Assembly: GCF_001718835.1 (NCBI RefSeq) | Contig: NZ_CP013442.1 | Span: forward strand, 434,001-498,000 | DNA length: 64,000 bases | Direction of reading: 5' to 3' | From: Burkholderia cepacia | GTDB lineage: Bacteria > Pseudomonadota > Gammaproteobacteria > Burkholderiales > Burkholderiaceae | Part shown: positions 24,468 to 32,660 of the stretch, piece after piece | How the letters are laid out: every line of letters begins with the position of its first letter | Numbering within the stretch: the stretch's first letter is position 1 | The notes under the pieces: generated by a model | The model's database searches: none | What the model was told of the DNA's origin: nothing | Seen by the model: only the letters and a program-made list of their open reading frames with translations | Made by a program: the position numbers and the translations under genes

Positions 24468-26029
24468 GCTTGCCCTCCATAAAGTCGCTCGATTTCGTTG
24501 TTGAACGCGCTGAAGATTGCGTTGCGCTTCGGCTTGAACTGCGACGTGACGAAGCGCGTCTCGCCGCCGAACGGCCGCGGCGCGATGAACGCCTTCACGA
24601 TCCGCTCGTGCGGCGCGAGCGTCGCGTTGAGTTCCGCGAGATGCGCATGGATCGCCGCATGGTCGGCGCGCGCGTCCTGCGGCGAGATCACCGCGACGAG
24701 GAACGGCCGGCCCGCGCCGTACAGCACGCATTCCTCGACGCCGACGTGCGCCTTGACCTGCTCCTCCAGCTTGCGCGTATGCACGTTCTTGCCGTTCGCG
24801 AGCACGATCAGGTCGTCCGCGCGGCCGAGGATGTACAGGTAGCCGTCGTCGTCGAAGCGCGCGAGATCGCCGGTGCGCACCTCGCCCGTCGGCAGGAAGA
24901 TCCGCTCGCTCGCGCCGGGCTCGCTGTACAGGTATTGCGTGTTGACCGGCTCGTCCGCGCCGACGATCAGCACGCCGTCGTCGTCGATCCGCGCGCGCTT
25001 GCCCGGGATCAGCCGGCCGACGCTGCCCGTGCGCGCCGCGCCCGGATGGTTCTTGGTCACGATGCAGGTCTCGTTCATCCCGTAGCCTTCGAAGATCGGC
25101 ACGCCCGCTTCGTCGAAGAAGCGCAGCGTCTGCGGGTTCGCCGGCGCGGAGCCCGTCCACAGGTAGCGGATGCGCGGGCCGAGCAGCGCGTCGATCCGCC
25201 GCCTGCGCGCGTCGAGGCCGGTGTCGTCCGGCGGCGTGGCGCGCTCGATGCGCTTCTTGATGCCGTCGTAGAAGCCCGGCACGCCCATCACGACCGTCGG
25301 CGGCTGCTCGCGGATCGCCTCGAGCGCGAACTCGAACGGCGCGACGGTCGCGTCGTGCCCGTAGGTCAGCGCCGAATAGATCCAGTAGCGCTGCTGCAGC
25401 AGCGACAGCGGCAGGAACACCAGCACGTCGTCGCCGTCGCCGTGCGCGTAGAGCTGCTGGACCGCCGCGAGCGACGCGTCGATGCTGCCCGCGCGCGCCG
25501 CGAGCCCCTTCGGCTCGCCGGAGCTGCCGGACGTGAACTTGATCGTCGTGACGTCGTCGCGCGCATACGCGGCGGATTCGAACGGCGGCGCGACCGGATC
25601 GACGTCGCGCCCGTTACGTCCATCGCGGCAGGCGCGCACGTGCGCATCGACGAGCGCGCGCAGGTCGCGCGCCGGATCGAACGACGTGGCGCCGTCCGCA
25701 TAGACGGCGTCGAGCGCGTACCGGTCGACGAACGCCTGGTCGGGCCGGAACTTGCCGAACTCGAAGCCGGCCGTCACGATCCCCGCCTTCAGCGCGGCGA
25801 GATCGAGCAGCACCCACGCGAGCCCGTTGCGCGCGACGACTCCGATGCGCGCACCGGGCGCGAGGCCCCCCGCGCGCAACGCGTGCGCGAGCCGCGCCGC
25901 CTGCGCGTCGAGCTGCGCGTGCGTGAGCACGATGCGCCCGCCCTGCTGGAAGAACGTGACGCGATGCGTCGCGCGCTTGCCGCCGTTCGCGGCGACGGTA
26001 TTGACGACGCTTGCCGTGGACGACGTCAC
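24464..26029 (-). CDS. Acyl-AMP/ACP ligase (ANL superfamily)
   Basis: A 521-residue adenylating enzyme. Motifs in order are FTSGSSGEPKG (phosphate loop), FEGYGMNET, TGDLARFDDDG, GRADDLIVLANGKNVH, and the catalytic lysine in TSQFKPKRNAIFSAF. It should activate a carboxylic acid with ATP and pass it to CoA or to the carrier protein encoded next. The GTG at 26029 overlaps the preceding stop (GTGA); an upstream extension in the same frame lies inside the previous gene. The acid substrate cannot be told from the sequence. Confidence 0.88.
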   Translation of the reverse strand: MTSSTASVVNTVAANGGKRATHRVTFFQQGGRIVLTHAQLDAQAARLAHALRAGGLAPGARIGVVARNGLAWVLLDLAALKAGIVTAGFEFGKFRPDQAFVDRYALDAVYADGATSFDPARDLRALVDAHVRACRDGRNGRDVDPVAPPFESAAYARDDVTTIKFTSGSSGEPKGLAARAGSIDASLAAVQQLYAHGDGDDVLVFLPLSLLQQRYWIYSALTYGHDATVAPFEFALEAIREQPPTVVMGVPGFYDGIKKRIERATPPDDTGLDARRRRIDALLGPRIRYLWTGSAPANPQTLRFFDEAGVPIFEGYGMNETCIVTKNHPGAARTGSVGRLIPGKRARIDDDGVLIVGADEPVNTQYLYSEPGASERIFLPTGEVRTGDLARFDDDGYLYILGRADDLIVLANGKNVHTRKLEEQVKAHVGVEECVLYGAGRPFLVAVISPQDARADHAAIHAHLAELNATLAPHERIVKAFIAPRPFGGETRFVTSQFKPKRNAIFSAFNNEIERLYGGQA

Positions 26030-27909
26030 AGTGCGCCCTCCGCGGCCGTCGCGCGCAGTGCATCGGCCGCGTTCGGCAGCACGTCGCCCGCGAGGTCGAG
26101 ATAGGTGCCCGCGTCGAATCCGTTGACGGTGAGCCGGTGCGCATCCGGCGTCATCAGGTAGTTGACCAGCGCGGTGTACAGCGCTTCGAGCCACAGCGTG
26201 CGGCGGCGCACGCGCAGCATGTCCTCGGTCGAGTATTCGTCGCCTTCCGCGCGCACGACGCGCACGTCGTAGAAGCCGCGATAGCGCCGGCCCGCGATGT
26301 TCAGCGGCGGGCGCGACATGTCCGGGCCCGGCACGCGGATCGAGTACTTGACGCGCGCGCGGTTGTGCGCGGCGCGGTGCATGTCCGAATGCGACGAGAT
26401 GTCGGGCACGAGCGGCGGGTAGTACCAGTGGCGCGACGCGCGGATCAGCGGCCGCTCAAAGTTGCCCGGGATGAAGTGCCAGCGGTTGAACTGCATGCGC
26501 TTTTGCACCGAGGTCGCGATCATCGTGCTCTCCGGCTCGCCGAAGCGCGCGATCGTCCGGTGCGACACGTAGGCGGTGAAGAAGCTCGCCGGCGTGAGCG
26601 CGTGGATCGTGTCGAGCAGCGTCGTCTCGTCGTACGCGACGAGCTGGCCGATGTCGCGCAGCGAGCTCGACATCCCGTAGTCCGAGCCGGTCGCGAGCAC
26701 CGCCGATGCGACGGTCTTCTCGATCAGGTATTCGATCCAGCTCGTGACGGCCGTGCTGCCCGCGTCGCAGCGCACGCCCGCGACGTCGCGCGCGATCGCG
26801 GCGTTCGCGAGCAGCGCCATCGCGACGTATTCGGGCGGCGAGAATTCGCCGCGCGGCGACACGAACTGGCGGAAGTCGTCGCCGAATTCGCGATACCACT
26901 GGTCGTGCGCCTCGGTCGACGCACTCGAATGCAGGATCCGTTCCGTCTTCTGGAAGTTGAGCCCGTAGATCCACCGGTAGCGCAGCCACGGCTTGCCGAT
27001 CGCGCACAGCGTCTGCTCGCGGATCTTCCGCGCGCGCTCGAACAGGTCGAGCCCTTGCGGCACCGCGACCTCGCACCCGGCGTCCGTATAGGCGGCCGCG
27101 AGCCGGTCGAGCCGGCCGACGAGGTCCTGCGCGCTCAGCAGCGCGCCGTTGAATTCCTCGAAGCGCACCGAGCGGCCCGACAGGAACAGCGCGTGCAGCG
27201 CCGCGACGATCAGCACGTCGTCGTCGCTCCAGGCCGGGTACGGCTGGTCGCGCAGCCCGGGCAGATGGCCTTTGCCGCCCTTGCTGTCGATCAGGTTCGT
27301 GTAGCGGTCGATCAGCGCGAAGAAGCGGTCGCCGACGTAGAAGCACACCGATTCGACGTGCTCGACGTGATCGATGACTTCCTCCAGCACGCGCGGCAGC
27401 TGGCCTTCCGCATGCACGCGATCCATCGCGACGCGCACCTCGGCGAAGCTGCGGCGCTCGATCGCGCGCCACGCGGCGACGCCCGCGTCGATCTCGGCGA
27501 GCACGCCGGCGCCGACGGTCACGGTGCCGAGATCGACCCAGCTGTCGTGTGCGTCGTAGGCGACCTTCGGCGCCGCTGCCGGCCGGATGTGCAGGCGCCC
27601 GAGCGAGTTCACGTAGAGCGCGAGCGTCGCGGCGCCGCCGGTGTCCTCTGGCGTATCGGCCGGCGCATCCGCGTCGATGAGCAGTTCACGATGGCGCTGC
27701 AGCACGTCGAGCGCGGCGCGTTCGTAGGCGCCGAGCGCCAGGCGCGCCTGCTCGAGCGGATAGATGCCGCCGTGCGTGACCGCGTGCCGCGCTACCTCGC
27801 CGGCCGGGCGGCCCGCATGCGTGCCGCCGCGCAGGTACGCGGTCATGTCGAACCCGTACAGGCTGTGCGATTCGCGGTCCTGCGTCGGCATGTGTGCTCT
27901 GGGGTCCAT
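26026..27909 (-). CDS. Unknown 627-residue protein, first gene of the biosynthetic operon
   Basis: I do not recognise this protein. It is soluble, with no signal peptide or membrane helix. The middle is rich in aromatic and charged residues: histidines in HVEHVES and HALFLSG, a YRWIYGLNFQKTERILH block, WYREFGDD, and near the end SHSDMHRAAHNRARVKY and GRRYRGFYDVR. Clusters of His, Asp and Glu could bind metal, but no family pattern is certain. The ATG at 27909 is chosen because the longer frame reaches into the intergenic regulatory region. It leads the operon, about 200 bp below the lux-box-like site, and overlaps the ligase gene. Confidence 0.75.
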   Translation of the reverse strand: MDPRAHMPTQDRESHSLYGFDMTAYLRGGTHAGRPAGEVARHAVTHGGIYPLEQARLALGAYERAALDVLQRHRELLIDADAPADTPEDTGGAATLALYVNSLGRLHIRPAAAPKVAYDAHDSWVDLGTVTVGAGVLAEIDAGVAAWRAIERRSFAEVRVAMDRVHAEGQLPRVLEEVIDHVEHVESVCFYVGDRFFALIDRYTNLIDSKGGKGHLPGLRDQPYPAWSDDDVLIVAALHALFLSGRSVRFEEFNGALLSAQDLVGRLDRLAAAYTDAGCEVAVPQGLDLFERARKIREQTLCAIGKPWLRYRWIYGLNFQKTERILHSSASTEAHDQWYREFGDDFRQFVSPRGEFSPPEYVAMALLANAAIARDVAGVRCDAGSTAVTSWIEYLIEKTVASAVLATGSDYGMSSSLRDIGQLVAYDETTLLDTIHALTPASFFTAYVSHRTIARFGEPESTMIATSVQKRMQFNRWHFIPGNFERPLIRASRHWYYPPLVPDISSHSDMHRAAHNRARVKYSIRVPGPDMSRPPLNIAGRRYRGFYDVRVVRAEGDEYSTEDMLRVRRRTLWLEALYTALVNYLMTPDAHRLTVNGFDAGTYLDLAGDVLPNAADALRATAAEGAL

Positions 27910-28241
27910 CGTCAACCTCTCTTCAGGCAAGGAAACTCGATCAAATGACGCGCTCGTCGGACCTGCCGGAGAGCACGCCTGCCGGGGTACGTCGTTTCGA
28001 CGGGGTGAAGCGAGGCGAACGACCGATTCGTTCGGACATGGCGGCAACCGCACCGGACCATTCGCTGGAGTGAGATTTCAGCGCGCGACGTGCGGCGCGA
28101 CAACTACCAAAGTTAGGAGCTACAACTGTCTGCGCATCGCATGCGACGCTCGTACAGCGCGCATGCGATGCGGCGGCGCGTGCACGGCGTCGGGGAAGGT
28201 GCCGCTTCGGCACGGTCAGCGGAAAAGGCGCGCGCGAAGAA
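27910..28241. other. Promoter region of the biosynthetic operon
   Basis: This 332-bp spacer lies between the LuxR-type gene (ends 28242) and the operon's first ATG (27909), both on the minus strand. It contains the lux-box-like site at 28102-28121 and no convincing gene. No clear terminator for the LuxR gene is visible. Confidence 0.55.
28102..28121. promoter_or_regulatory. lux-box-like site upstream of the biosynthetic operon
   Basis: AACTACCAAAGTTAGGAGCT shares its left half, CTACCAAAG, with the perfect site at 3887. The right arm is imperfect, with AG present but AGG in place of GGT. It lies about 200 bp upstream of the first gene of the operon and directly below the LuxR-type gene. Confidence 0.5.
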
Positions 28242-28955
28242 TCAGCTCAGCAGCCCGAGCATCGCCGCGCGCACCACGGCGGAGGTCTTGTTCGCGGCCT
28301 TGAGCTTCGCCACCGCGTTCTTGACGTGGAAGTTGACGGTATCGACGGAGATCACCAGGATCGTCGAGATCTCTCCCGACGTCTTGCCGTCGGCCGCCCA
28401 TTTGAGGACTTCGACCTCGCGATCGGTGAGGCAGCGCTCGGTGTCGGGCGCGAGCTTCGGCAGCAGCTTGCCGGTCATCGCAAGATGCGCGGTGCTGACG
28501 AGCCAACGCATCTTGAACTCGTTCTGCTCGAGTTCCGCCGGCGTGATCGGCCCGCTGGAACGCGCGAGCGTCAGCATGCCGGATACGCCGCAACTGTCGA
28601 ATGCCGATTGCGTCCAGCCGTGCCGCAACCCGTGCGCCTGCGCCTCGCGCCAAAGCTGCGGCGTGGCGGCGAAGCATGCGTCGCTCCAGACGATCGGCGC
28701 CTGGGAGCGGCGCGCATGCTTCACGGTCGGATCGATGTCGACGTAGCACGCCTCCCGATAGCGCTTCTGCCACGCCTCCGGATAGTTGTCGAGCATATGG
28801 ATCCTCGGCCGCGACACCGGCCACGGCATGCGCAGGCCGTACGCGCAGTACTCGTAGCCGAGACTGCGCGCCGCGTGCTCGATCCAGCCGTAGACCTCCC
28901 GTTCGGAACCGGCCTGCTCCAGTCCGGCCAACAGTGCTTCAACCCAGTTTGTCAT
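28242..28955 (-). CDS. LuxR-type AHL-responsive regulator without a LuxI partner in the window
   Basis: A 237-residue quorum-sensing regulator. The autoinducer domain keeps the residues that contact acyl-homoserine lactones, all with TraR spacing plus five: W62 and Y66 (AWQKRY), D75-P76 (DIDPTV), W90 (IVWSD); the glycine corresponds to the RHGW region. The C-terminal HTH reads LTDREVEVLKWAADGKTSGE then VNFHVKNAVAKL. No luxI homologue is present here, so it probably answers a signal made elsewhere in the genome (a solo or CepR2-like role). It lies directly upstream of the biosynthetic operon, same strand. The ATG at 28955 is chosen by domain length. Confidence 0.88.
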   Translation of the reverse strand: MTNWVEALLAGLEQAGSEREVYGWIEHAARSLGYEYCAYGLRMPWPVSRPRIHMLDNYPEAWQKRYREACYVDIDPTVKHARRSQAPIVWSDACFAATPQLWREAQAHGLRHGWTQSAFDSCGVSGMLTLARSSGPITPAELEQNEFKMRWLVSTAHLAMTGKLLPKLAPDTERCLTDREVEVLKWAADGKTSGEISTILVISVDTVNFHVKNAVAKLKAANKTSAVVRAAMLGLLS

Positions 28956-29790
28956 CTTGGCTCCTGATCGCGTCTCCGGTCGTGCCGGCGCGTCATGCGC
29001 GGAGCCGGCGCGTCGCACGGGCACTGCGGCCCGGCCGACGCACGCGGTCCCGGACGGGGTCGCCGTCCGGCCACCATCGAGAAAGGCACACCGGGGACTT
29101 TGGTTCGATGGTGGGACTGCTCGATTTGCAACGACGATGAAATTTCGCTTCGATGCGGCGGAATCGGACCAGCTGCCATCCCGTGATCGGCGATCCGGCG
29201 ATGTTCCGTCACGTTTTACGAATTATTTTAAAAGAACGACGAGAACTGTTTTGATTTCCGCCATCAAAAAAATGGATTTCGTATTGGAATTGAATACCGA
29301 ATTAGACTCAAATTACATTTTTGCAGAATTCGCATGCTCCGCGAGCATGCAATAGGCCAAAGCGCGGCCTGGAAGCGTGCATTCTCGCAGTTCTCCACGA
29401 ATAATCCTCGAAATCATTTCGATAATCAAAAAAATGCGAGCAAGTGCGGATTACCGGAATTTTGTCAAGACGCGGATACCGATAACCCGTTTAAAACAGG
29501 GTTATCCAGAGAAGCGAGCCCAATTAGTGCTTCGACCATAATATCGGCGTAAATCATCCGATCAGCCCCGGACGATAATCGCTCCGTATTCGGATTCAAT
29601 CCGCGCCTGTCACGCACCGCGCCCGCCCGGGCCTCGACGAAAACCGTACAGCGCCGTCCGTCACGCAGATAAGCATGTGACAGGATGTTCTTGGACACCC
29701 CCGGCGCCGCTCAATAACATACCGCTCGTACTGTTTCCTTGCCCTTTCCCTGTTCAACGCAACCCGACGGGGCGCGCCGCACGCCAGACC
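28956..29790. other. Long AT-richer intergenic region
   Basis: This 835-bp gap lies between the LuxR-type gene and the TetR gene, which diverge. From about 29,130 to 29,560 the sequence is clearly less GC-rich than the surroundings. Within it GCATGCTC (29332-29339) and GAGCATGC (29343-29350) form an eight-base-pair hairpin with a three-base loop. I find no supported gene. The region must hold promoters for both flanking regulators, and its composition suggests H-NS binding or a recombination scar. Confidence 0.5.
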
Positions 29791-30417
29791 ATGACGAATG
29801 CCGTATCCACCACCCCGCCGCGCGTGCGACGCTCGCAGCACGAGCGCAGCGCGTCCGCCCGCTTCGCGCTGATCAGCGCCACGCTCGATTGCCTGATGGA
29901 AATCGGCATCGCGCAGACGTCCATCACCGAGATCTGCAAGCGCGCCGGCCTGTCGCGCGGCGCGCTGCTGCACCACTTTCCGCACAAGAACGAGTTGCTG
30001 GTCGCGTCGTACATGGCGTGGCTCGAAGGCAAGCTCGCGACGCTGGAGGCGCGCCTCCAGCCGGCGGCCAGCGTGCGCGCCGAAGTGGCGGCGTGGCGTG
30101 CGCAGATGAAGGAGACGTTTTCGATGACCCAGGAGTTCTACTGGGCGCTGCGCAACGACCGCGACCTGCGCGAGCGCTTCAACGCCGCGCTGCTCACGCA
30201 TCCGGTCGGCGACGATGCGAGCAACCACCTGCCGCGCACCCGCATCGACGCGTCGCGCTCGCCCGAGCTCACGCGCTACGTGATCGCGTGCTTCATCCGC
30301 GGGCTGTGTTTCCAGGAGCTGTTCGTGCGCGACCAGGCGATTCCCGATCGCGCGTTCGAGCATTTCGTCGACATGCTCGGCGCGTTCCTCGACCAGCCGG
30401 GCGCCGATCCTGCATGA
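29791..30417 (+). CDS. TetR-family regulator
   Basis: A 208-residue TetR-type repressor. The HTH is IAQTSITEICKRAGLSRGALLHHFPHKNELL; the rest is an all-helical ligand domain. The ATG at 29791 starts the basic leader normal for the family. It is 71 bp upstream of the TonB receptor on the same strand, so it may control the receptor/Yej genes or be expressed with them. No operator could be assigned. Confidence 0.85.
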   Translation: MTNAVSTTPPRVRRSQHERSASARFALISATLDCLMEIGIAQTSITEICKRAGLSRGALLHHFPHKNELLVASYMAWLEGKLATLEARLQPAASVRAEVAAWRAQMKETFSMTQEFYWALRNDRDLRERFNAALLTHPVGDDASNHLPRTRIDASRSPELTRYVIACFIRGLCFQELFVRDQAIPDRAFEHFVDMLGAFLDQPGADPA

Positions 30418-30488
30418 GTTTCTTCCACGGCTGATTGCCACCCGTTCCCGGCCTGCCGGAATCCACCTGAAATATCGCACTCCTATCG

Positions 30489-32660
30489 ATGAAGACAAGA
30501 GCATTCCGCATGCGCATGCTTTCCGCCCTGCTGCTGGGCACGGGAACGCTTGCCCTGTCCGTCGCGCACGCGGCCGACGACGCCCCGACCACGACGCCCG
30601 CCGCGCCGAAGCCGCCCGCGCAGGGCCACGAGCCCGCCGACGGCAAGGTCCACAGCCTCGCGACCGTGACCGTCAACGGCAAGCGCCAGCATGCGCCGCA
30701 AGTGTCGAGCGGCGCGCTCGGCACGCGCTCCGACCTCGAAACGCCGTTTTCCACGCGCGTCGTGAAGCAGCAGGAACTCGAGGACCGCCAGGTCAAGGCG
30801 CTCGGCAAGGTCTTTGCGGAAGACGCGGCCGTCCTGTCGCTGGGCGACACCTATTCGTTCAACGCGTATTCGATCAACGTGCGCGGCATCGCGCTCGACG
30901 ACTACAACGGCTACAAGATCAACGGCCTGCCGTTCTACATGACGACGGTGGAGCTGCCGGTCGAGTCGTTCGAGTCGATCCAGCTCCTCAAGGGCGCGTC
31001 CGGCTTCATGTACGGCTTCGGCGCGCCGGGCGGCATCATCAACTTCGTCACGAAGAAGCCGACCGATACCTTCACGTTCAGCGCCGATGCCGGCTACAGC
31101 TCGGACGGCGTGTTCAGCGAGCACATCGACACCGGCGGGCGCTTCGGCCCCGACCGCCGGCTCGGCTACCGCTTCAACATCACGCACGAGCAGGGCGGCA
31201 CCTACAGCGGCTCGTCGGTGCTGCGCAATTCCGAATCGCTGTCGCTCGACGCGCGGCTCACGAACGCGCTCACGTGGACCTTCGACGGCATCTACCAGTC
31301 GCGCAAGGTCGCGGGCGGCATCCAGGATCTCACGCTCGACGCGTACAAGGGCGCGAGCCTGCCGCGCGCGCCGAGCGGCCGCACCAACCTGTCGGCCTAC
31401 GACGATACGTGGTTCAACTCGAACGTCTATTTCCTCGGCACCGGCCTGCACTGGCAGATCGATCCGGTCTGGAAGGCCAGCGTCGACTACAGCCACAGCA
31501 AGGACGAACGCAGCTACTCGGGCCAGTGGCTCGGCCTGCTCAATCCGCAGGGCGACTTCGATACGTTCCTCAACCGCGCGCGCGGCTCGTCGATCTACGA
31601 CCAGGTGCAGGCGACGGTCGAAGGCAGGTTCTCCACCGGCCCGATCGCCCATCAGGTCGTGGCCGGCGTCGCCGAGCAATGGCTCAGCAAGAAGACCGTG
31701 CCGAAGTCGCTGTATACGGACATCGGCTCGAACAACCTGTATGGGCCGATCACGACGCATACGTGGAACGGCACCTACGACTACGGCCTGCAGTACGACA
31801 ACTTCAGTTCGCAGCAGAAATCGGTGTTCGCGAGCGACACGCTCAGCTTCCTCAAGTACTGGTCGTTCCTCGCCGGCATCCGCTACACGAACTACCACCA
31901 GTCGTCGCGAACCAGGCCGGGCGCCGCGAGCGCGACCTACACGTACACGCCGATCACGCCCACGCTCGCGCTGATGTTCCGTCCGCGCAGCGACCTGCTG
32001 TTCTACGCGAGCTACGTGGAAGCGCTCGAAGACGGCGGCACCGTCGGCCAGACCTACGTGAACGCGAACGAAGTGCTCAACCCGATGAAAAGCAAGCAGT
32101 ACGAAGTCGGCGTGAAATTCGACGGCGCGAAGGTCGGCGCATCAGCCGCGCTGTTCCGGATCGAACGCGGCGCCGAGTACGGCAACGCGCAGAACGTCTA
32201 CGTGTCGAACGGCTCCGAACGCATCCAGGGTCTCGAGCTGAACGCGCGCGTGGACCTGCCGGCCGGCTTGCGGGTCACGGCCGGCGCGTCGTGGACCGCG
32301 GGCACCTATACCGAGACCGAAGCCGATCTCGTCGGCAAGCGCATCGAAGGCATTCCGCGCTGGCAGGGCGTGCTGCAGGTCAGCGACCGGATTCCGGGCC
32401 TGCCCGGCGTAACGGCCAGCGCCGAGGCGCACTATTTCGGCGCGATGATGGCCGACAGCTTCAACCAGTACACGCTGCCGAGCTACACGCTGTTCAATGC
32501 GGGCGTCAACTACCGGACGACAGTCGGCGGTCACGGCGTCACGTTGCGCGCCGAAGTCGACAATCTGTTCAATCGCCGCTACTGGGGCTTCCTGCAGTCC
32601 GGCTACCTCTTCGTCGGCGCGCCGCGCACGGTCGCGCTGAACGCGAGGTTCGATCTGTGA
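30489..32660 (+). CDS. TonB-dependent siderophore-type receptor
   Basis: A 723-residue outer-membrane receptor. A signal peptide (MLSALLLGTGTLALSVAHA) is followed by a proline-rich linker, a TonB-box-like LATVTVNGK, the plug domain (FSTRVVKQQELEDRQVK, then VRGIALDDYNGYKINGLP and LLKGASGFMYGFGAPGGIINFVTKKP) and a 22-strand-type barrel ending in ARFDL. The plug sequence is of the FhuE/FpvA siderophore-receptor group. It would import a chelate or peptide ligand across the outer membrane. Its TGA overlaps the GTG of the YejA-like gene, linking receptor and inner-membrane importer in one operon. I saw no Fur box upstream. Confidence 0.88.
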   Translation: MKTRAFRMRMLSALLLGTGTLALSVAHAADDAPTTTPAAPKPPAQGHEPADGKVHSLATVTVNGKRQHAPQVSSGALGTRSDLETPFSTRVVKQQELEDRQVKALGKVFAEDAAVLSLGDTYSFNAYSINVRGIALDDYNGYKINGLPFYMTTVELPVESFESIQLLKGASGFMYGFGAPGGIINFVTKKPTDTFTFSADAGYSSDGVFSEHIDTGGRFGPDRRLGYRFNITHEQGGTYSGSSVLRNSESLSLDARLTNALTWTFDGIYQSRKVAGGIQDLTLDAYKGASLPRAPSGRTNLSAYDDTWFNSNVYFLGTGLHWQIDPVWKASVDYSHSKDERSYSGQWLGLLNPQGDFDTFLNRARGSSIYDQVQATVEGRFSTGPIAHQVVAGVAEQWLSKKTVPKSLYTDIGSNNLYGPITTHTWNGTYDYGLQYDNFSSQQKSVFASDTLSFLKYWSFLAGIRYTNYHQSSRTRPGAASATYTYTPITPTLALMFRPRSDLLFYASYVEALEDGGTVGQTYVNANEVLNPMKSKQYEVGVKFDGAKVGASAALFRIERGAEYGNAQNVYVSNGSERIQGLELNARVDLPAGLRVTAGASWTAGTYTETEADLVGKRIEGIPRWQGVLQVSDRIPGLPGVTASAEAHYFGAMMADSFNQYTLPSYTLFNAGVNYRTTVGGHGVTLRAEVDNLFNRRYWGFLQSGYLFVGAPRTVALNARFDL

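Noticed and set aside
11592..27909. Aryl-polyene or polyyne cluster
   Set aside because: The KS/CLF core is shared with aryl polyenes, but no ammonia lyase, MMPL exporter or glycosyl/acyl membrane genes are present. The polyyne hallmark of several membrane desaturases is also absent.
30418..30488. Fur box before the TonB receptor
   Set aside because: No sequence close to the GATAATGATAATCATTATC consensus is present in the short gap.
31274..32656. Long N-terminal extension of the set 1 YejA frame
   Set aside because: It runs inside the TonB receptor gene in another frame and is Arg-rich. The GTG at 32657 begins the signal peptide.
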